Source of the DNA: Diphasiastrum complanatum
Taxonomy: Eukaryota; Streptophyta; Lycopodiopsida; Lycopodiales; Lycopodiaceae
Assembly (NCBI GenBank): GCA_029204225.1
Contig: CM055107.1
Span: 46,687,476-46,751,475 of the forward strand
Direction: 5' to 3'
DNA length: 64,000 bases
Numbering within the stretch: position 1 is the first letter of the stretch; each line of letters begins with the position of its first letter. The position numbers and the translations under genes are program-made. Under the pieces are notes generated by a model. The model worked only from the letters and a program-made list of their open reading frames with translations, was not told the DNA's origin and ran no database searches. Shown one piece after another: positions 46,296 through 58,659 of this stretch.

Positions 46296-49200
46296 ATGTC
46301 AGCGTCGAGATACAATTTGCGATCGACCTGCTTTGAGCCTTGCCCATCTTCACAAGTAAGCAAGGAAACAATGGATGGGAATGTCACAACATTGCGTTCG
46401 ACCCTAATTCAACCTGCCGACACAGTTAATAGACTCCCGGCTGTCCACGAGTCTGATCCTTTTTTGCACAATGCAAGTGAGGTCGAAAGGGTTGCTAGTG
46501 GATTGGAGAAGGATGCCAGTGAAACGAACAGGAGTGCAAGTAAATTTGGGCATGATAAGACACATGCTTTGCATGCCTATGGCAAGGTGATACACACAAA
46601 CGTCTTACAAGATGTTTTACGTTCTTTTCGTGTTTGCAACAACACTCCTCCGCCACCTGTTCCACTTTGTCACCTTGTTCTGAATGAGGCTATTCGAACG
46701 GTACGAAAAAATGTGTTGGATTTGGAAGCAAAATTTGAAACCGTGGGCTACATCAAGGAACTTGGATCATTCCTGGTGTCAGCGAAGAAAGTAGGGGAGC
46801 CCAAAATGGTTGTGTCCAGTGTTGCAAGAGGTCAATAACGAGTTCGAGGAGGAGGTTTTGAGAAGTAGTGACTGGCAATAATTGTCGAACAAAAAGTTTT
46901 TGGTCTGGGATGACAACCATCGTGTCAAGGCATGGATGAGTAAAATCAAAGAAGGCAAGTGTCCATTTGAATTCGATTTTTGCTTACATATTGCTTTGGT
47001 TGAAATCCCTTGAACTTAATCACCTGCTTTTATGCAATTTTTCCTACCATGAGGACTAAACACGTGCGAGTTGAATGCTCATTCTTGGATGTTGGAAGAG
47101 CGCATGAGGAAGAGCTTATTCTGGCCCTTCACTCCATCAACAGGTTTGTATTGTACAATAAGAATGGTAGAACTATTGCACATTGTGATACGACTAACCT
47201 ATCTTTTTTCTCAGATTAATCAGATTCTTTGTGCCCCACACCTTGTCCCACGACATCTTCATGATGTAGAAGTTCGGTATTTCCAACAAAGAAACATTGT
47301 TAAAACATGTGCCTCTTGAAGACAAAAGCTGGATGGAAGCTAAAATGAAGAGAGAAATACAAAGTGCGCACAAGCCATGGTACAACGTTTCGATGGTTGT
47401 CCTTGCGCAACTTGTTTATAAGGTATTGTATTGAATGTTTTTTTTTTGTCATTGTACATTTTGCTTGGATTCAGAATTTTATTATTGCTCATATTGTAGG
47501 AAGATTTCAACATGATGGTCAATGATGCCACATCCAAGATAGATAAGCAGCAGCTAAGCATGGACGAATACAGAATCTAGCATGAGACAGCCATACAGGT
47601 GTGTCATTGTCCTACTCATGCGTGCTTTAATTGTCTTTTTTAAGGTGCTTATATGAATGACGCATAACCGCAGGCTATGGAGACAACATTTGGAGATTGG
47701 GCATACAAGTTGGTAGTGATTGCAAATCTTGCTAATGACCCTGGATTCTTTCACATTATATTCAATCTAGATTGGGAAACAAAGGGACTGGTGATCACGG
47801 AGGACAAATTGCAAACAATTGCGGCTTCTAGTGTTGGCCCAATGAAGTAAGTATCCAATTATTTTCCCGCAAAAAATATATTTGTCTACAACAAGGACTT
47901 TTGGCGTTATATGGCTAAGGAGACTTACTGGTGGCAAATGATTGAGATGGTGAAGGAAATTGTTGTACGCTTGTCCTTATGGTTCTTGACTTCCAGATGG
48001 AGACGAGGTATATTTTAGAACACAATGTCAACTTCATTTCTTCCATGCTTTTCCAAACCTGCAAAGAGACATGAGGAATTCAATCAAAACCGAAAAGCAA
48101 CCAGAAATTGTTCTGTCCACCAAGAGACTCGTGTACAGGTTCGCCATACACACCACTTCACCTAGATGTTCTACCTTTCTGCAACTAGTTATTTTATCTC
48201 AACATTTGTATACATCATGCATTTCCTTTTTTGCAGATGGCTGATATCCCTCATTGAAGATAAGGCCATACCATGTCTTCCAATGATGGGCCTGAGAGCA
48301 TGTATCTTCATGAGTGGAAAGAGAATGCAATATCAGCTTGGGAGAGGATGAAGCGTCCATGTTGGTTTGAGTATCCCCAGGGCATTGTACCCCCGTCCGA
48401 AAAGGACGTATATGATCAAAGACTCGCATTGCAACATGGGAAGCATGCAATTGTTGAACCTGTCACGCAACGATCAGCCTCCAAGAGACGAGCATCCCGG
48501 GTCCAAGCTAGTGGTTAGCTAAGAACAAAACATGCCACATGGACTATATAGAGGACGTGCAAGAGCCCCAACACTCTGAAGGCACATCGGTCAATGACGA
48601 CTTCGAAGACGACTATATCGCCACAAGCCTTGGTAAGATTGTCTTTAATCCATTTATTTTGTTTTTTCATAAAAACAATGAACGATGTCGCGATAATTTG
48701 GATTCGCTTTGTATTGATAGAGCTGCGATCCAAATGAGAGGAGAGATGTGTGCTGTCAGAGCCGACATATGCAAGATTGTAAGAAAGACAAATAGCAAGC
48801 CCTCAAAAAAGCTGAAGCATTTTTGCATGAGGAAGCTTAATCCAAACCTAACAATAGATCTAGCCCTTGTAGATGTCGCAACCATGCTTATATGGGCAGA
48901 TTTTCCCACCTTGCTATGTGTGAAGCACTACGGAGACAACAAGACTGTTCCTACATCTACAGATCTTGTCGTAGTTACATTTGAGATCACAAACACCTAT
49001 GTTGTGTCTCATGGGTGGTTTGCTTGCACGTCCCTCTCTAAGCATTTTCCCGTCGTCGATTCATTTGCTGAAGCATCTGGGTTTTCACTGGATCGTTGCC
49101 TTAACATTCTATGCAAGGAAGGCTACGTCAGACACAACCCACGAGAAGAGGTGAACAGACAATTGGCACAAGGTTGTTTGGTCAACTATTTAGCCACATG

Positions 49201-49683
49201 TTGGCCTAATACATTTCTTTTTCAGGTTGTCCTCCTTGTCACAGCCTTGTACCATCACACGAGGTGTCCTACCCCTACAATCCATAGGCGGGAAGCCAAT
49301 CAAGTCGATATAAAGGCCTTCTCAACAATGGCCAACTGGGTTATGGACCTTAACAATGCCACCCTCACCACAGTTGACGATGTTATTTGACGCGGTGGCG
49401 CAGAGAGGTCTCCGAGTTTTTGCAGGTTGACTGTACTCCAAAACCCAAGTTATATTGAAATTATTTTTTCAAACTAGAATAATGAGTTGTCTTCACACTG
49501 ACCTTGTTTATTGTCGAGTGCTGATTCTTGGTGGAACTGCTCACACAGCCCGGAGATGTGGTGCTGGACTTATTTGCTGGAAACATGGCACAAGCGTCAG
49601 CGGAAAGTGACAGGCACAATGTTTGTGTTGAAGAAACCAAGGACATTTTCAGCTTACTTCTGAAGGATTTAGAAACTAGTTAG
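46296..49683 (+). pseudogene. Decayed DNA amino-methyltransferase-like gene with introns
   Basis: Plus-strand exons with splice-like borders include about 46296-46954 (start MSASRYNLRS; donor GCAAGT), 47215-47422, 47500-47598, 47674-47846, 48237-48632, 48721-49175 and a last exon ending in TAG at 49681. Near 46899-46938 it reads FLVWDDNHRVKAW, resembling the D-G-N-H-R motif of ParB/sulfiredoxin-like domains. Near 48864 comes DLALVDVAT, where amino-methyltransferases have D-P-P-Y; then S-H-G-W-F-A-C-T and S-G-F-S-L-D-R-C-L. At 49540-49640 it reads TQPGDVVLDLFAGN, a very good methyltransferase motif I, and H-N-V-C-V-E-E. The order motif IV then motif I is that of beta-class N4/N6 DNA methyltransferases. 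Decay shows as a frameshift near 46820, stops near 46879, 47267, 47578 and in the last exon, and the lost D-P-P-Y. Membership is inferred from motifs only. Confidence 0.6.
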
Positions 49684-49689
49684 ACTAGA

Positions 49690-50856
49690 TCTTGTGTTGT
49701 GACAACTTGTAGAACTATGCATAGTTACAAGCAACTGACATTGTGTTTCGTATGGCTTTGATAGTACACAATAGCAAGATCAACCGAATTAGCGTCTATG
49801 AATTCAGTAATTTTTTTCGGTAGCAACTAAAAGGCAGACTCCAAGAGTTCGAAGTAGTTCAACTATCAACCAAGAATAGAATGTTTTGTTTCAATGAATG
49901 GAAAAAGCATAGTAAGCATGAACATATTTTTGTGCCAAAACGTTGGGAATCAAGCGATTATTTTTTATTGCACATGGATCAAGTCATTATGATAGTAAGC
50001 AGAGAGTAGCTTCCTTCTAGAAACCCTACTATTTGACTTCATAGCTCTCTTATCCAAGTCTGCAATCATAAAGATTTTTTAACTCCAAAAAAGAGCCAAA
50101 ATTTTGCCATCAATTCAGTTTGTATAGAAAGTAATCTATGATTGTTGTTTATAGTATTTTTGCATTGCAGTAAGGCAAGATCTCCTCTCACATCTATAGA
50201 AGGATAACTTCGTCCTGCAGCGCTATTAACTGTTTACACCACCAGCCATACTATCAAAACAAATATCCTTGTTGGACATTTCTCACCCTGTGCATACATG
50301 TGTATGCTAACACTTATGAGGGACCAGTATCTGCTGAACTTCAACTTCCCGTCTAAAACAAATGTCACCTTTGACAAAAGGAACTGTTCTAAAGGTGGCT
50401 CTCTGGTTAGAGTAACTGAGAACTGATTCACCCTAAAACCAATCCACCTTCTACTAGGCTGTATCCAAGAAAGACAATACATATTATGCTCATTCCGAAC
50501 AAGAGGAAAAAATTTGTGCCGTAAGGTTTATGAGGATGGTACTTTTATTGATCTGTTTACAAGTGTTTGGGGTGATTTTTAAAGTTACAAAAAGGAAAGT
50601 TCACTATGTAGTTCAAATTTCGATCTGTGAGTATAGTCTTCTTAATAAGTGACCCATGTTTCTTTATCAAAAATCAGTTTTTGACTAAAGTTAGCATTTA
50701 GTGCCTCCACCTGCCAAGATGACTCACTTCAGAGTTGGAAAAAAAAAAACTACAGCGGCATTAAGAAAATGATGATCAATTATTTATGGTTACTGAAGCA
50801 CAACTAACCACAGCCAAAAGTCAAATGATCTATGTCATTCACTTTGAGTGCACCTT
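49690..50856. other. No gene seen
   Basis: A minus-strand frame at 50482-50234 (82 codons) has mixed protein-like composition but no known motif or clear splice border. The rest is AT-rich and featureless. Confidence 0.35.
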
Positions 50857-50943
50857 CTATGCAATAAACTCTTGCTGAACACCAGCATCAAATTCATAGA
50901 CAAAGATGTTGGCATCCTGCTGTATAGGGATTACTCCCCTTTG
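50857..50943 (-). CDS. Possible terminal exon, unidentified
   Basis: Minus strand: an acceptor ending TTGTTGCAG is followed by 28 open codons (Q-R-G-V-I-P-I-Q-Q-D-A-N-I-F-V-Y-E-F and so on) and TAG. It is too short to identify. It lies about 1 kb downstream of the glycyl-tRNA synthetase exons on the same strand but does not match that enzyme's C-terminus. Confidence 0.25.
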   Translation of the reverse strand, partial: QRGVIPIQQDANIFVYEFDAGVQQEFIA

Positions 50944-51990
50944 CTGCAACAAATAGAAATTCAGACATCAAAAGACTCTCTTGACCACAAGATTTAAATT
51001 TCAAGATTCAACTGGGCTAGATATTTTGCAAAAGCTGCAAAATTTCAGTGTTGTTAGAATGTTTTACCTTGTGCAATCATGTACACTGATGTCATGCTCA
51101 CTGGAGGTATGATTCTAGTCACAGAGAATCCAAGAGGAATCTGTTATAGATGACGGACCTATTTTAGAAATCAGAAACGATAGGATATTCAGGCAGTTCA
51201 GGCTGCTGCAACCAAAAAGCTTCTAAAAAGGTTATGCGACCTCAAATGTAGATACGGATCCACAATTTGGTGTGTTCAATTTGGTTCGAATCAGACTTGT
51301 AGAAAGTACAAACTGCAAAAAAAATATATACCATAAAACTTAAAAATCACCCATAGTGGTAACTGCGAAAATACTTATTACATATGTCCAAACATTTTTT
51401 TGCTTGAGTCCAGTAACCAGAGAATGACCTCAACTCAGATAGATAGTATCAGTATCTAGAATATGTGATTTGAAACAAATCAAATGGGGAAATGGAGTTT
51501 GCTTCATTTAGAAACACCCATAAAAGGATAATAGAGAGGGAAGCCACTAGGCCCAATAAATAAAAATTTGGCTCAAGTCTTCTTCAGTATGATAGGTCCA
51601 AAGGGGCACAAATTGAAAGGATACACAAGAAGTAGCTTAAAGGACGTAATATATATATTTGTAGCTTACTCTGCTAGTTGTTTGATCTCATTGAAATTTC
51701 AGTTAACTTAGTATAATAGTAGAGCAACCAAATCGTCACTTGCTACTTTTGGTCCCTTGAGGAGTGAAATTGGGTGAACAAACCATGATGTTGATTGACT
51801 GGAGCCAAGCTCCATGGCATACCACCGGCATTGACCTTGTGACCGTTGTTGGGACATTCATGTGGAAAACAACAGATAATTTGACCAGATGTAATTGGGT
51901 TTTTTTCACAAGATATACAGATTAGAAACCTGGTAAATGTGATAGATCAGTGATTCCTGCAGGTAGCATACTAATCTGCTGTAGTAAAGA
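50944..51990. other. No gene seen
   Basis: The last coding part of glycyl-tRNA synthetase (after E-N-F-F-N-K) was looked for on the minus strand and not found. Only short unsupported frames occur. Confidence 0.35.
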
Positions 51991-51994
51991 GAAT

Positions 51995-52502
51995 CTATTT
52001 GTTCGCAAGTCTTGTTCCTCTTCTTGTTGAAAAAGTTTTCCAGTGGCTCGAGCAAACCCAGAGACGCCTCCACAAACCCATCAATGGCCACATTCCCACA
52101 CAACTATGTAGCCGTTCATGTGTATGCTTCCTACAAAATTCTTTCCTTAGGAAGCACAAAAAGAGCCTCATTCACCTGTGATGGGATATTGGGTAGGATT
52201 TCTCGAACAATTGTTCTTGGACGAGCATAAGCTTCTAAAATTCTGCTGAGAGACCCATTCTCAACCATCTTCGTCAATTCAGGAACAGACTGATCTACAA
52301 GTGCTGATACATGCCCTCTTTCAGCAAGGACTGAACGAACCAACTCTACATTTGCCTCATCATCAACAAGAAGCTGTTCAAGCCTCATGATTATGAAAAG
52401 CAAAACATCTCTTTGAATCTTATCTATCGCAATCGAAGGCTGGACAGAACCAGCTGTTGAGAAATCTCCTTCTCGATAAGGGTGCAGTGGGTATCCAGAC
52501 AT
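51995..52502 (-). CDS. Bacterial-type glycyl-tRNA synthetase, C-terminal exons
   Basis: The minus-strand frame 52502-52131 contains DKIQRDVLLFIIMRLEQLL, V-R-S-V-L-A-E-R-G-H and then S-R-I-L-E-A-Y-A-R-P. This is the anticodon-binding region near the C-terminus of the organellar, bacterial-like glycine-tRNA ligase (Arabidopsis EDD1 type). About 50 bases on, at 52100-51995, the frame gives D-G-F-V-E-A-S-L-G-L-L-E-P-L-E-N-F-F-N-K, the next conserved block. That enzyme charges tRNA-Gly in plastids and mitochondria. The catalytic alpha domain and most of the beta region are not in the window upstream, and the final residues are missing. It may be the tail of a long-intron gene or a captured fragment. 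The exons seen are open, but the second runs out of homology early. Confidence 0.65.
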
Positions 52503-52509
52503 GAATTAT

Positions 52510-53040
52510 TTCGTCCTCTAATACCCGCTGTTGAGGTTTTCACAGAAACAAACCCAAATGGAATTCGATTTTGTCCTCGGGTCTACTGCCCTCTGTGACA
52601 GGATCTACAATCCTCCAAAGTGAGAACCAACACTGTTGACCTACGTAGAATCTATTTATGCATTCAACAAGGTAAAAACCAGTGTGCGGAATAAGATTGA
52701 AACCAACTGATTACAAACATACAACTATCAGACAATTAAGCATTCGATCATGATCAAGACAAGAAACTCTTCTACATAAAACATCTACTACATTATCAGA
52801 GAAATCCTTAAGCATTGTTGTGACAGACCACACAGCGCGTCGGCGTGAAAGAAACTCTGTCTTTCGCAAATCAAAACTTGTCGCGCTTACTAGCGGACTT
52901 CTTGAACCTTAGCTTGCTGGCTACACAATGCTCAACTTACATTGGTATATTGCCAATCTCTTACAACTGCATAATTAATAATTAGGATCTACATGTATGT
53001 AGAGAGGAGGACACGATTAGCAAATCAGGAGATTACAAGA
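52510..53040. other. No gene seen
   Basis: Sequence between the glycyl-tRNA synthetase exons and the copia remnant. Upstream synthetase exons were not recognised. Part may be copia LTR. Confidence 0.35.
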
Positions 53041-55779
53041 ACTGCTGATTAGACACATCCTAACGGTATCCTGTCAGTCTCCGGAGGATGACTTCCTCTT
53101 GGTACTTCCACGATCTCATCTGTCCTTTCACGCGTGGAGATCCGTCGCTTGGGTCTTCGTGTCTTCTTGTACCTTTGGCTTTGTCTTAGGTCGCCTTGGG
53201 TCCACGAACCTTTTATCTTCGTGATCGTGTTCGTGTTCGTGTTCATGTTCGTGTTCGTGTTTGTTTGACAGTCGTCTTCATGTCTTCGGTCCTCGAAGCT
53301 TTTCTGTTCGCGACCACACAACTCCCTTGTTTTTCTTCTGCCTTGAGCTCTAAAGCTATCATAGCTTTGTGGCTAGAAACAATTTGTTTCTTCAGCTCCC
53401 TTTCAAAGCGTGGTAGCTTTATAACTCCCAGACTCTTCCTCTGTCTATCGAACAAACTTTTTTCTAAGGCCTTGGTGGTGAAGATCTCCGCCACCATTTT
53501 CTTCGTGCTAATGAAGCTAGTCTTCAATTCTTTTATCAAGTGATACTTGATTGCAATGTGTTTCGTCCTTGAGTGAAACACGAGATCCTTCGTCAGGTGA
53601 ATTGCAGAAGTATTGTCCATCTGCAGAATCAATGGCTCTTGGTTTGTTTCATCCAGTCCATCGAGGAACTGTCTCGGTCATGTGATTTCGTTGGCCATCT
53701 TCGCGACTGCAACGTATTCTGCTTCACAGGATGATTGAGTTATAATGGTCTAGAGAATTGCTACGCTTGTTGCAATGGTGCACCCTCCTGAGACATTTTT
53801 ACAGTCGTCCTTGAGAGATGCCCAGCTAGCATCACTGTAGGAGTGTATCTGGAAACCTGCATCACGAGAATAATACAACCCATAATCCTTCGTCTGTTGA
53901 AGGTACTGTAAGATATGCTTTGCGATCTTCTAGTGTGCTAAGTCTGGATTCGTGCTAAATTGACTCATTCTGAACATGGCATAAGCAATGTCGGGACGTG
54001 TGTGGTCTGCTAGATACATCAAAGATCCGATCAGCCTCTTGTAAGACATGTGCTGCATCATCTCCGGCTCTTCTTCTGTCTTTGAACAATCTTTGTTCGT
54101 CAGGACTTTCCTTGCAAGCATTGGGGTATTTGCCCCTTTGCAATCTATCATCCCAAAATCATCTAGGATTTTTTGGGTGTATCTTGACTGACAAATGTAT
54201 AGCTTTTCTTCGTCATAGTCGCGGTCAATTTGCAAGCCTTGATAACATTTGGCTTCTTCTAGGTCTGTTATCTCGAAATGTTTCGAGATCTCATTCTTCA
54301 CTCCAGCAATCAAGCCTTTGCTTCTGCATAGTATTAGGGTTTCGTCCACATACACAACAACAATGATGATCTCCCCATATGTGATTCTTACATAAACATT
54401 GGAATCGGCTATCAATGGCTCGAATCCTAAGGATCTCAGGGCTTGATCTTTCTTCTTATACCATTGTCGTGTTGATTGCTTCAGACCATAGATACTCCTA
54501 TGCATTTAGCATGCATAGGTAGGAAGTGATTCGGAGATATAACCTGGAGGTTGATCCACGTACACCTCTTCGTCTAATTCGCCATGTAGGAATGTTGTCT
54601 TCTCATCAATGATGTGAATCTTGAGGTCGTATGCAACTGCATATGCAAATAGTAGGCGTAAGGAAGCATATTTCACCATTGGAGAGAAGGTCTCAGTGTA
54701 GTCAATGCCATACTTTTGAAAAAAATCCTTCACTACAAGTCTAGCCTTGTATCTCGAAACATCTCCATTCGGTCCATACTTGAGTTTGTACCCATTTGCA
54801 TTGCACTGTTTTTCGTTTCTCTAGCACTGATTGCAGTGTCCATACCTCATTCTTCTTCATGAATTTGATTTCTTTGTTCATGGCTTGGATCCATTTGTCC
54901 TTCTCTGGACTGTCGATGGCTTCCTCGAATGTTTGTGGTTCTCCACTGAATCCACAAAATTCAGTAGAAGCTGAGCTGCTTGGCACAAATCTTGCTGGTG
55001 CTCTTCGCTCTCTCATTGATCTCCTAGGAGATTCTTCTGGTACTGCAATGCTCTTGCCTTTGTCTTTTTGGCTAGATCCGGAACCATCTCGGTTTATATG
55101 AGTTCTAGCAGCGAGCAGGCTTACGAACCTTTCTTCATCTGATTTGTCGCTCAGCTGATGTGGAACTCGAACATCTTCGTTTGACTGTTCGGGTTCCGCT
55201 CTCTCTATCATGGTTGGTAGGTCATAATACTGCTTCCCTAGGACTTCATAGCTAGCAGAATCATTGTCGACCATTGTTTTGGTCTCATCGAACTTGACGT
55301 CTCTGACAGTCTTCACTAGATTCGTTTCTAGCGTGTAAATTCTGTAGTATGACGAATGGTTGTCATATCCGACGAGGTATCCTAACGAGCTTCTTTCGAA
55401 GCTTATCAGGAATATGTGCATAAGCTGCACAACCAAAAATCCGAACACGTGTTAGATTGGGTTTTCTACTCCACCATAGTTCGTGTGGTGTCGTGTGAGG
55501 AACACCTGATTTGCCTATCCTATTCTTGATGTAGACAGTTGTAGCTACTGCTTCAGCCCATAGCACTCTTGGTGCCTTCGAATAGGCCATCATGCACCTT
55601 GCGGCTTCCATGAGAGTCCCGTTCTTTCTTTTTGCAACACCATTGTGTTGCGGTGTATAGGATGTTGTCTTTTTGTGAAGGATTCTTCGATCATTACAGA
55701 AATCAGTGAATCGGTTTGAGATGTATTCTCTACCACGATCTGTTATGATCTGTTTCACCTTGTTTCCTATGCATGTCAT
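53040..55779 (-). mobile_element. Ty1/copia remnant, 5' truncated
   Basis: On the minus strand: integrase (55779-55363) with I-T-D-R-G-R-E-Y and Y-T-P-Q-H-N-G-V-A, then a variable linker, RT (54733-54506 and 54505-53930) and RNase H (53632-53243). Gag, protease and the 5' LTR are absent. The integrase position that normally holds the catalytic Glu (G-V-A-E-R) reads G-V-A-K-R. The RT box reads YVDE instead of YVDD. Both changes would inactivate the enzymes. It differs in sequence from the copia element at 32-36 kb and represents another lineage or age. Confidence 0.9.
53226..53264 (-). repeat. Hexamer tandem repeat in the copia tail
   Basis: GTTCGT (minus: ACGAAC) is repeated about six times with small changes, giving an N-T-N-T run in the antisense frame. 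It lies just after the RNase H end. Confidence 0.85.
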
Positions 55780-56116
55780 TGTAGTTCAACTACTCTCTAA
55801 GTACAACAAAGCATTTAGCTAGATGGCAAACATTTGTTTTAATTAGATACAATGATGCGGTGTATAAATACGTCTTCCTCACACATTCTCCATGATGCTC
55901 CGTCTACAAGACAAATGATATTGAGCCTCCAAGTTATGCCTCCATTTGATCAGGCTGTAACGTATTTGTTGTTGTTCAAACTTTTACTGTGATATAGAAG
56001 CAACACGCTTATCATCTGTGTCTAATGTAGATAAATGAATGCATGAGGATTTTTTACATGGGTTTTTGATATGAAATTGTTTTGCAATTTTTTATGCCGA
56101 TTTTTGGGCTCTAACA
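55780..56116. other. No gene seen
   Basis: AT-rich DNA between the copia truncation and the CACTA-like repeats. Nothing recognisable on either strand. Confidence 0.5.
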
Positions 56117-56380
56117 CAACAACAAAATGTGCGATTTTCGACACAAGGTTCCGACGGATTCAAAAAAATTTCATAAACCGTTGAAATCAGACATAATAAT
56201 ACGTCGGACACAAAAAAAAATTTGCCGGAAAAAAAAATGTCGGAATTTGACATCCCATTTTGGAGACTGCAACTTTTTGAATGGATGACATCACCTGTCC
56301 GTGCATTTATAAAAAAGGCATAAAGCGGACATCGGATTCCGACGAATAATACAGATGTCGGAATCCGACGTCCGTGAATG
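56117..56380. repeat. CACTA-like terminal and subterminal repeats
   Basis: The segment begins CACAACAACAAAATG, close to the CACTACAA-type end of En/Spm transposons. It then holds six copies or half-copies of a TGTCGGAATCCGACG-like motif in both orientations (near 56149, 56204, 56239, 56333, 56357 and 56366). Dense short inverted subterminal repeats are typical of CACTA elements. No transposase was found. The terminus is imperfect and the other end is not seen, so the call is tentative. Confidence 0.4.
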
Positions 56381-56389
56381 AATTCTCAA

Positions 56390-57140
56390 AGCCGTGTCAT
56401 CTTTCTAGGGTTTTCTTAATTTTTTATTCTTGTAGGAGATTGTTGGAGACCGGCTTTTGGCGCTTCTTCTCAATTCTATCATTCCATTTGTCTCATTCCA
56501 AGTATGATTCTTTTGTTTTGTTATGTGTAACTAAGATTTCTTTTTTTGTAATTTTTTCTTGTACACTATCTTCCTTGTATTGTATATTTTGTGTAGTTAA
56601 ACACAAATATGTGTCTTAGTGATTTATGGTCGTGAGCGAATGAGAGAGGAAGAGAAGGATGTGTGTGAGAGACAGAGAGAGCAAGAAAAATATAGATAGA
56701 AGAGTTTGATTTAATGTTATGTTCTTTGTATATTTTAGGGTTTAGATTTAATGTTATGTTCTTTGTGAAATAGTGTGACACTGAGAGCTCTTGAGGTTTG
56801 AATGAAGATCATAACTAGCTCCACCATCAAAGATGTAGAGCTACCACTTTTTCTCACTGATTGATCCAGTATGGCTATCATGTTGCTACTCCCTATCGAG
56901 CCATAAAGGATAATCCATCGTTGCCTGATACATGTAAAATGAGATATTAGCTAGAGAAAGCTAGTGAAGTGTACTCAATATGATGGCATTTCTGTTGAAA
57001 ATCAGAACTCAAAATGAACTTTGAAAAGTGTCATTGACTCACTATCTCTGTTGGAAGCTTGAGATATCTTGGCTATGGGGTACTTAATTATCTCAGTTCT
57101 GTGAGTTAGAACCCAGTTTTCCTTGCAAGATATTTGGAGA
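56390..57140. other. No gene seen
   Basis: AT-rich sequence with a small duplication of TTTAATGTTATGTTCTTTGT at about 56709 and 56747. It lies downstream of the minus-strand acidic gene and may be its 3' region. Confidence 0.4.
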
Positions 57141-57141
57141 G

Positions 57142-58374
57142 CTAGCCTACCATTGCTGCTAGATGAGTGAGCCATCTAAAGTGCCTCAAGTAGTGGCCGA
57201 GGCCACTATCCCTGTGGAAAGACGATGAATGTTGTCTGAAGTCCCCTTGACGAGTAGCAAAGTCATCGATAAAAAGTGTATTCTGCAATTACAAAATTGG
57301 AGTTTTTAGCACAAATTGAATTCAGCAAAACACATACATCAGATAAACAAACGTATAGTAAAACTTTTAAACTTACGCATTCATCATCATCTGCTGCAAC
57401 TAGATCGGGATGATCTATATTGTGACCACCCATTGAAAAAGAGTCATCAGCAAATTTCATAACCGATGGACGAGAGAATCCCAGCTGGGCTTGGAATAAA
57501 GTAAATTCCTCATCAGAAGGCAAACTTCGTCCATGAGCACTAACGTTTGTCGTAGTCCAAAACAAACATTCCTCACCAGTCAGAATTTCTTCCTCATCAT
57601 CATAGTCAATGCCCGACACTTGGTCTTCGATTTCAAAATCAACAATGTCAGAGAACTCAATAATGGTGCTTGACAATAGACAAAGCACCTCATCCTCACA
57701 ATAATCGAAAAAAATACATAAATATGTCGTTGTAATATACACATCTTCATTTATATAATATTTTGGCAAATAAAAAAAAACATTTAGCATTTAGAATATT
57801 TTCCTCAGTATTGGCATTAGAGCCAATGAAAGCATCCCACAACATATCAATATCTACACTCAAATATTCAATGTCTTTATTAGGAGTATCAACCAAGAAA
57901 TGACTGATATCCTTTATGGAATATTCAGTAGTGGAGGATGAAGGGATCTCAGTATCAGAAATCGAAGTATCTGACTCTACTGGGATTTGTACCAAAAGAA
58001 AAAACACAAATCGGTCTGATACTCTAGAAACGACATTTTCGATTACAAACATTACATTCACTGGAATTCTTAAATTGATCAAAAAGTTTAGTGTACATCT
58101 TGTCTAGCCGCTGCTTATAATGAGAAAAAGTATGTACAAGACCAGTGAAATGCATAAATGACAAATTAGACGCAGATATTGGAGGGATATTGGCTATATC
58201 TTTGAATCTGATATACTGGTCATAAAAAACATCAAGACTCTGTTGTGCCGTACTAAACACATTTAGAAAAGGTCGAAAAAGGGACTTGAAGTACTCTATG
58301 CGCTCAGTTATATCGAACTTAGACAGAAAACTGGACAACAAACGCTCACAACTAGGATCAGAGGAGGAACCCAT
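57142..58374 (-). CDS. Spliced acidic protein of unknown function (gene A)
   Basis: A minus-strand gene beginning MGSSSDPSCERLLSSFLSKF at 58374. Exon 1 runs to about 58032, exon 2 from about 57979 to about 57790, exon 3 is 57694-57377 (donor GTAAGTTT) and exon 4 is 57282-57142 (acceptor TTTTGTAATTGCAG) ending in TAG. Exons 3 and 4 join cleanly in phase. The exon 1-2 step would need a 52-base intron, short for a plant, so a frameshift is an alternative. Exon 1 is helical. Exon 3 is very acidic (D-Y-D-D-E-E-E). Roughly 330 residues. I do not recognise it. It lies head to head with the Ulp1-like gene B, so a shared promoter near 58380-58650 is possible. Confidence 0.5.
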
Positions 58375-58659
58375 TGAATAGTATCGAATCTGTGCGAGAG
58401 GGGAGTAACCGAAGATGAAGAGAAAATACTACTCACGCACAGAAGCAATATGTATGAACGACGTATCGCTCTTGTGTGCTCAAAGAAATAGGTTACAATA
58501 AGGGGACAAATAGGGCGCGCACAGAAGCGATATGTGAGAAAAATAGATATAAAATACGTGCGCAGAGAACCGATATGAGCGAAACCCGAGAAAGTAAAAA
58601 AAAATAGCTTTTCAGGGATCGTGCCCTTTATAGTCCACATGTCGAACGATGAATCCCTG

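Noticed and set aside
46254-46360. Alternative frame with a zinc-finger-like C-K-S-C-Q-R-R-D-T-I-C stretch
   Set aside because: The main frame of the methyltransferase-like gene is open over the same bases and continues for 500 more. The Cys pattern is too short and ends at a stop after 32 codons.
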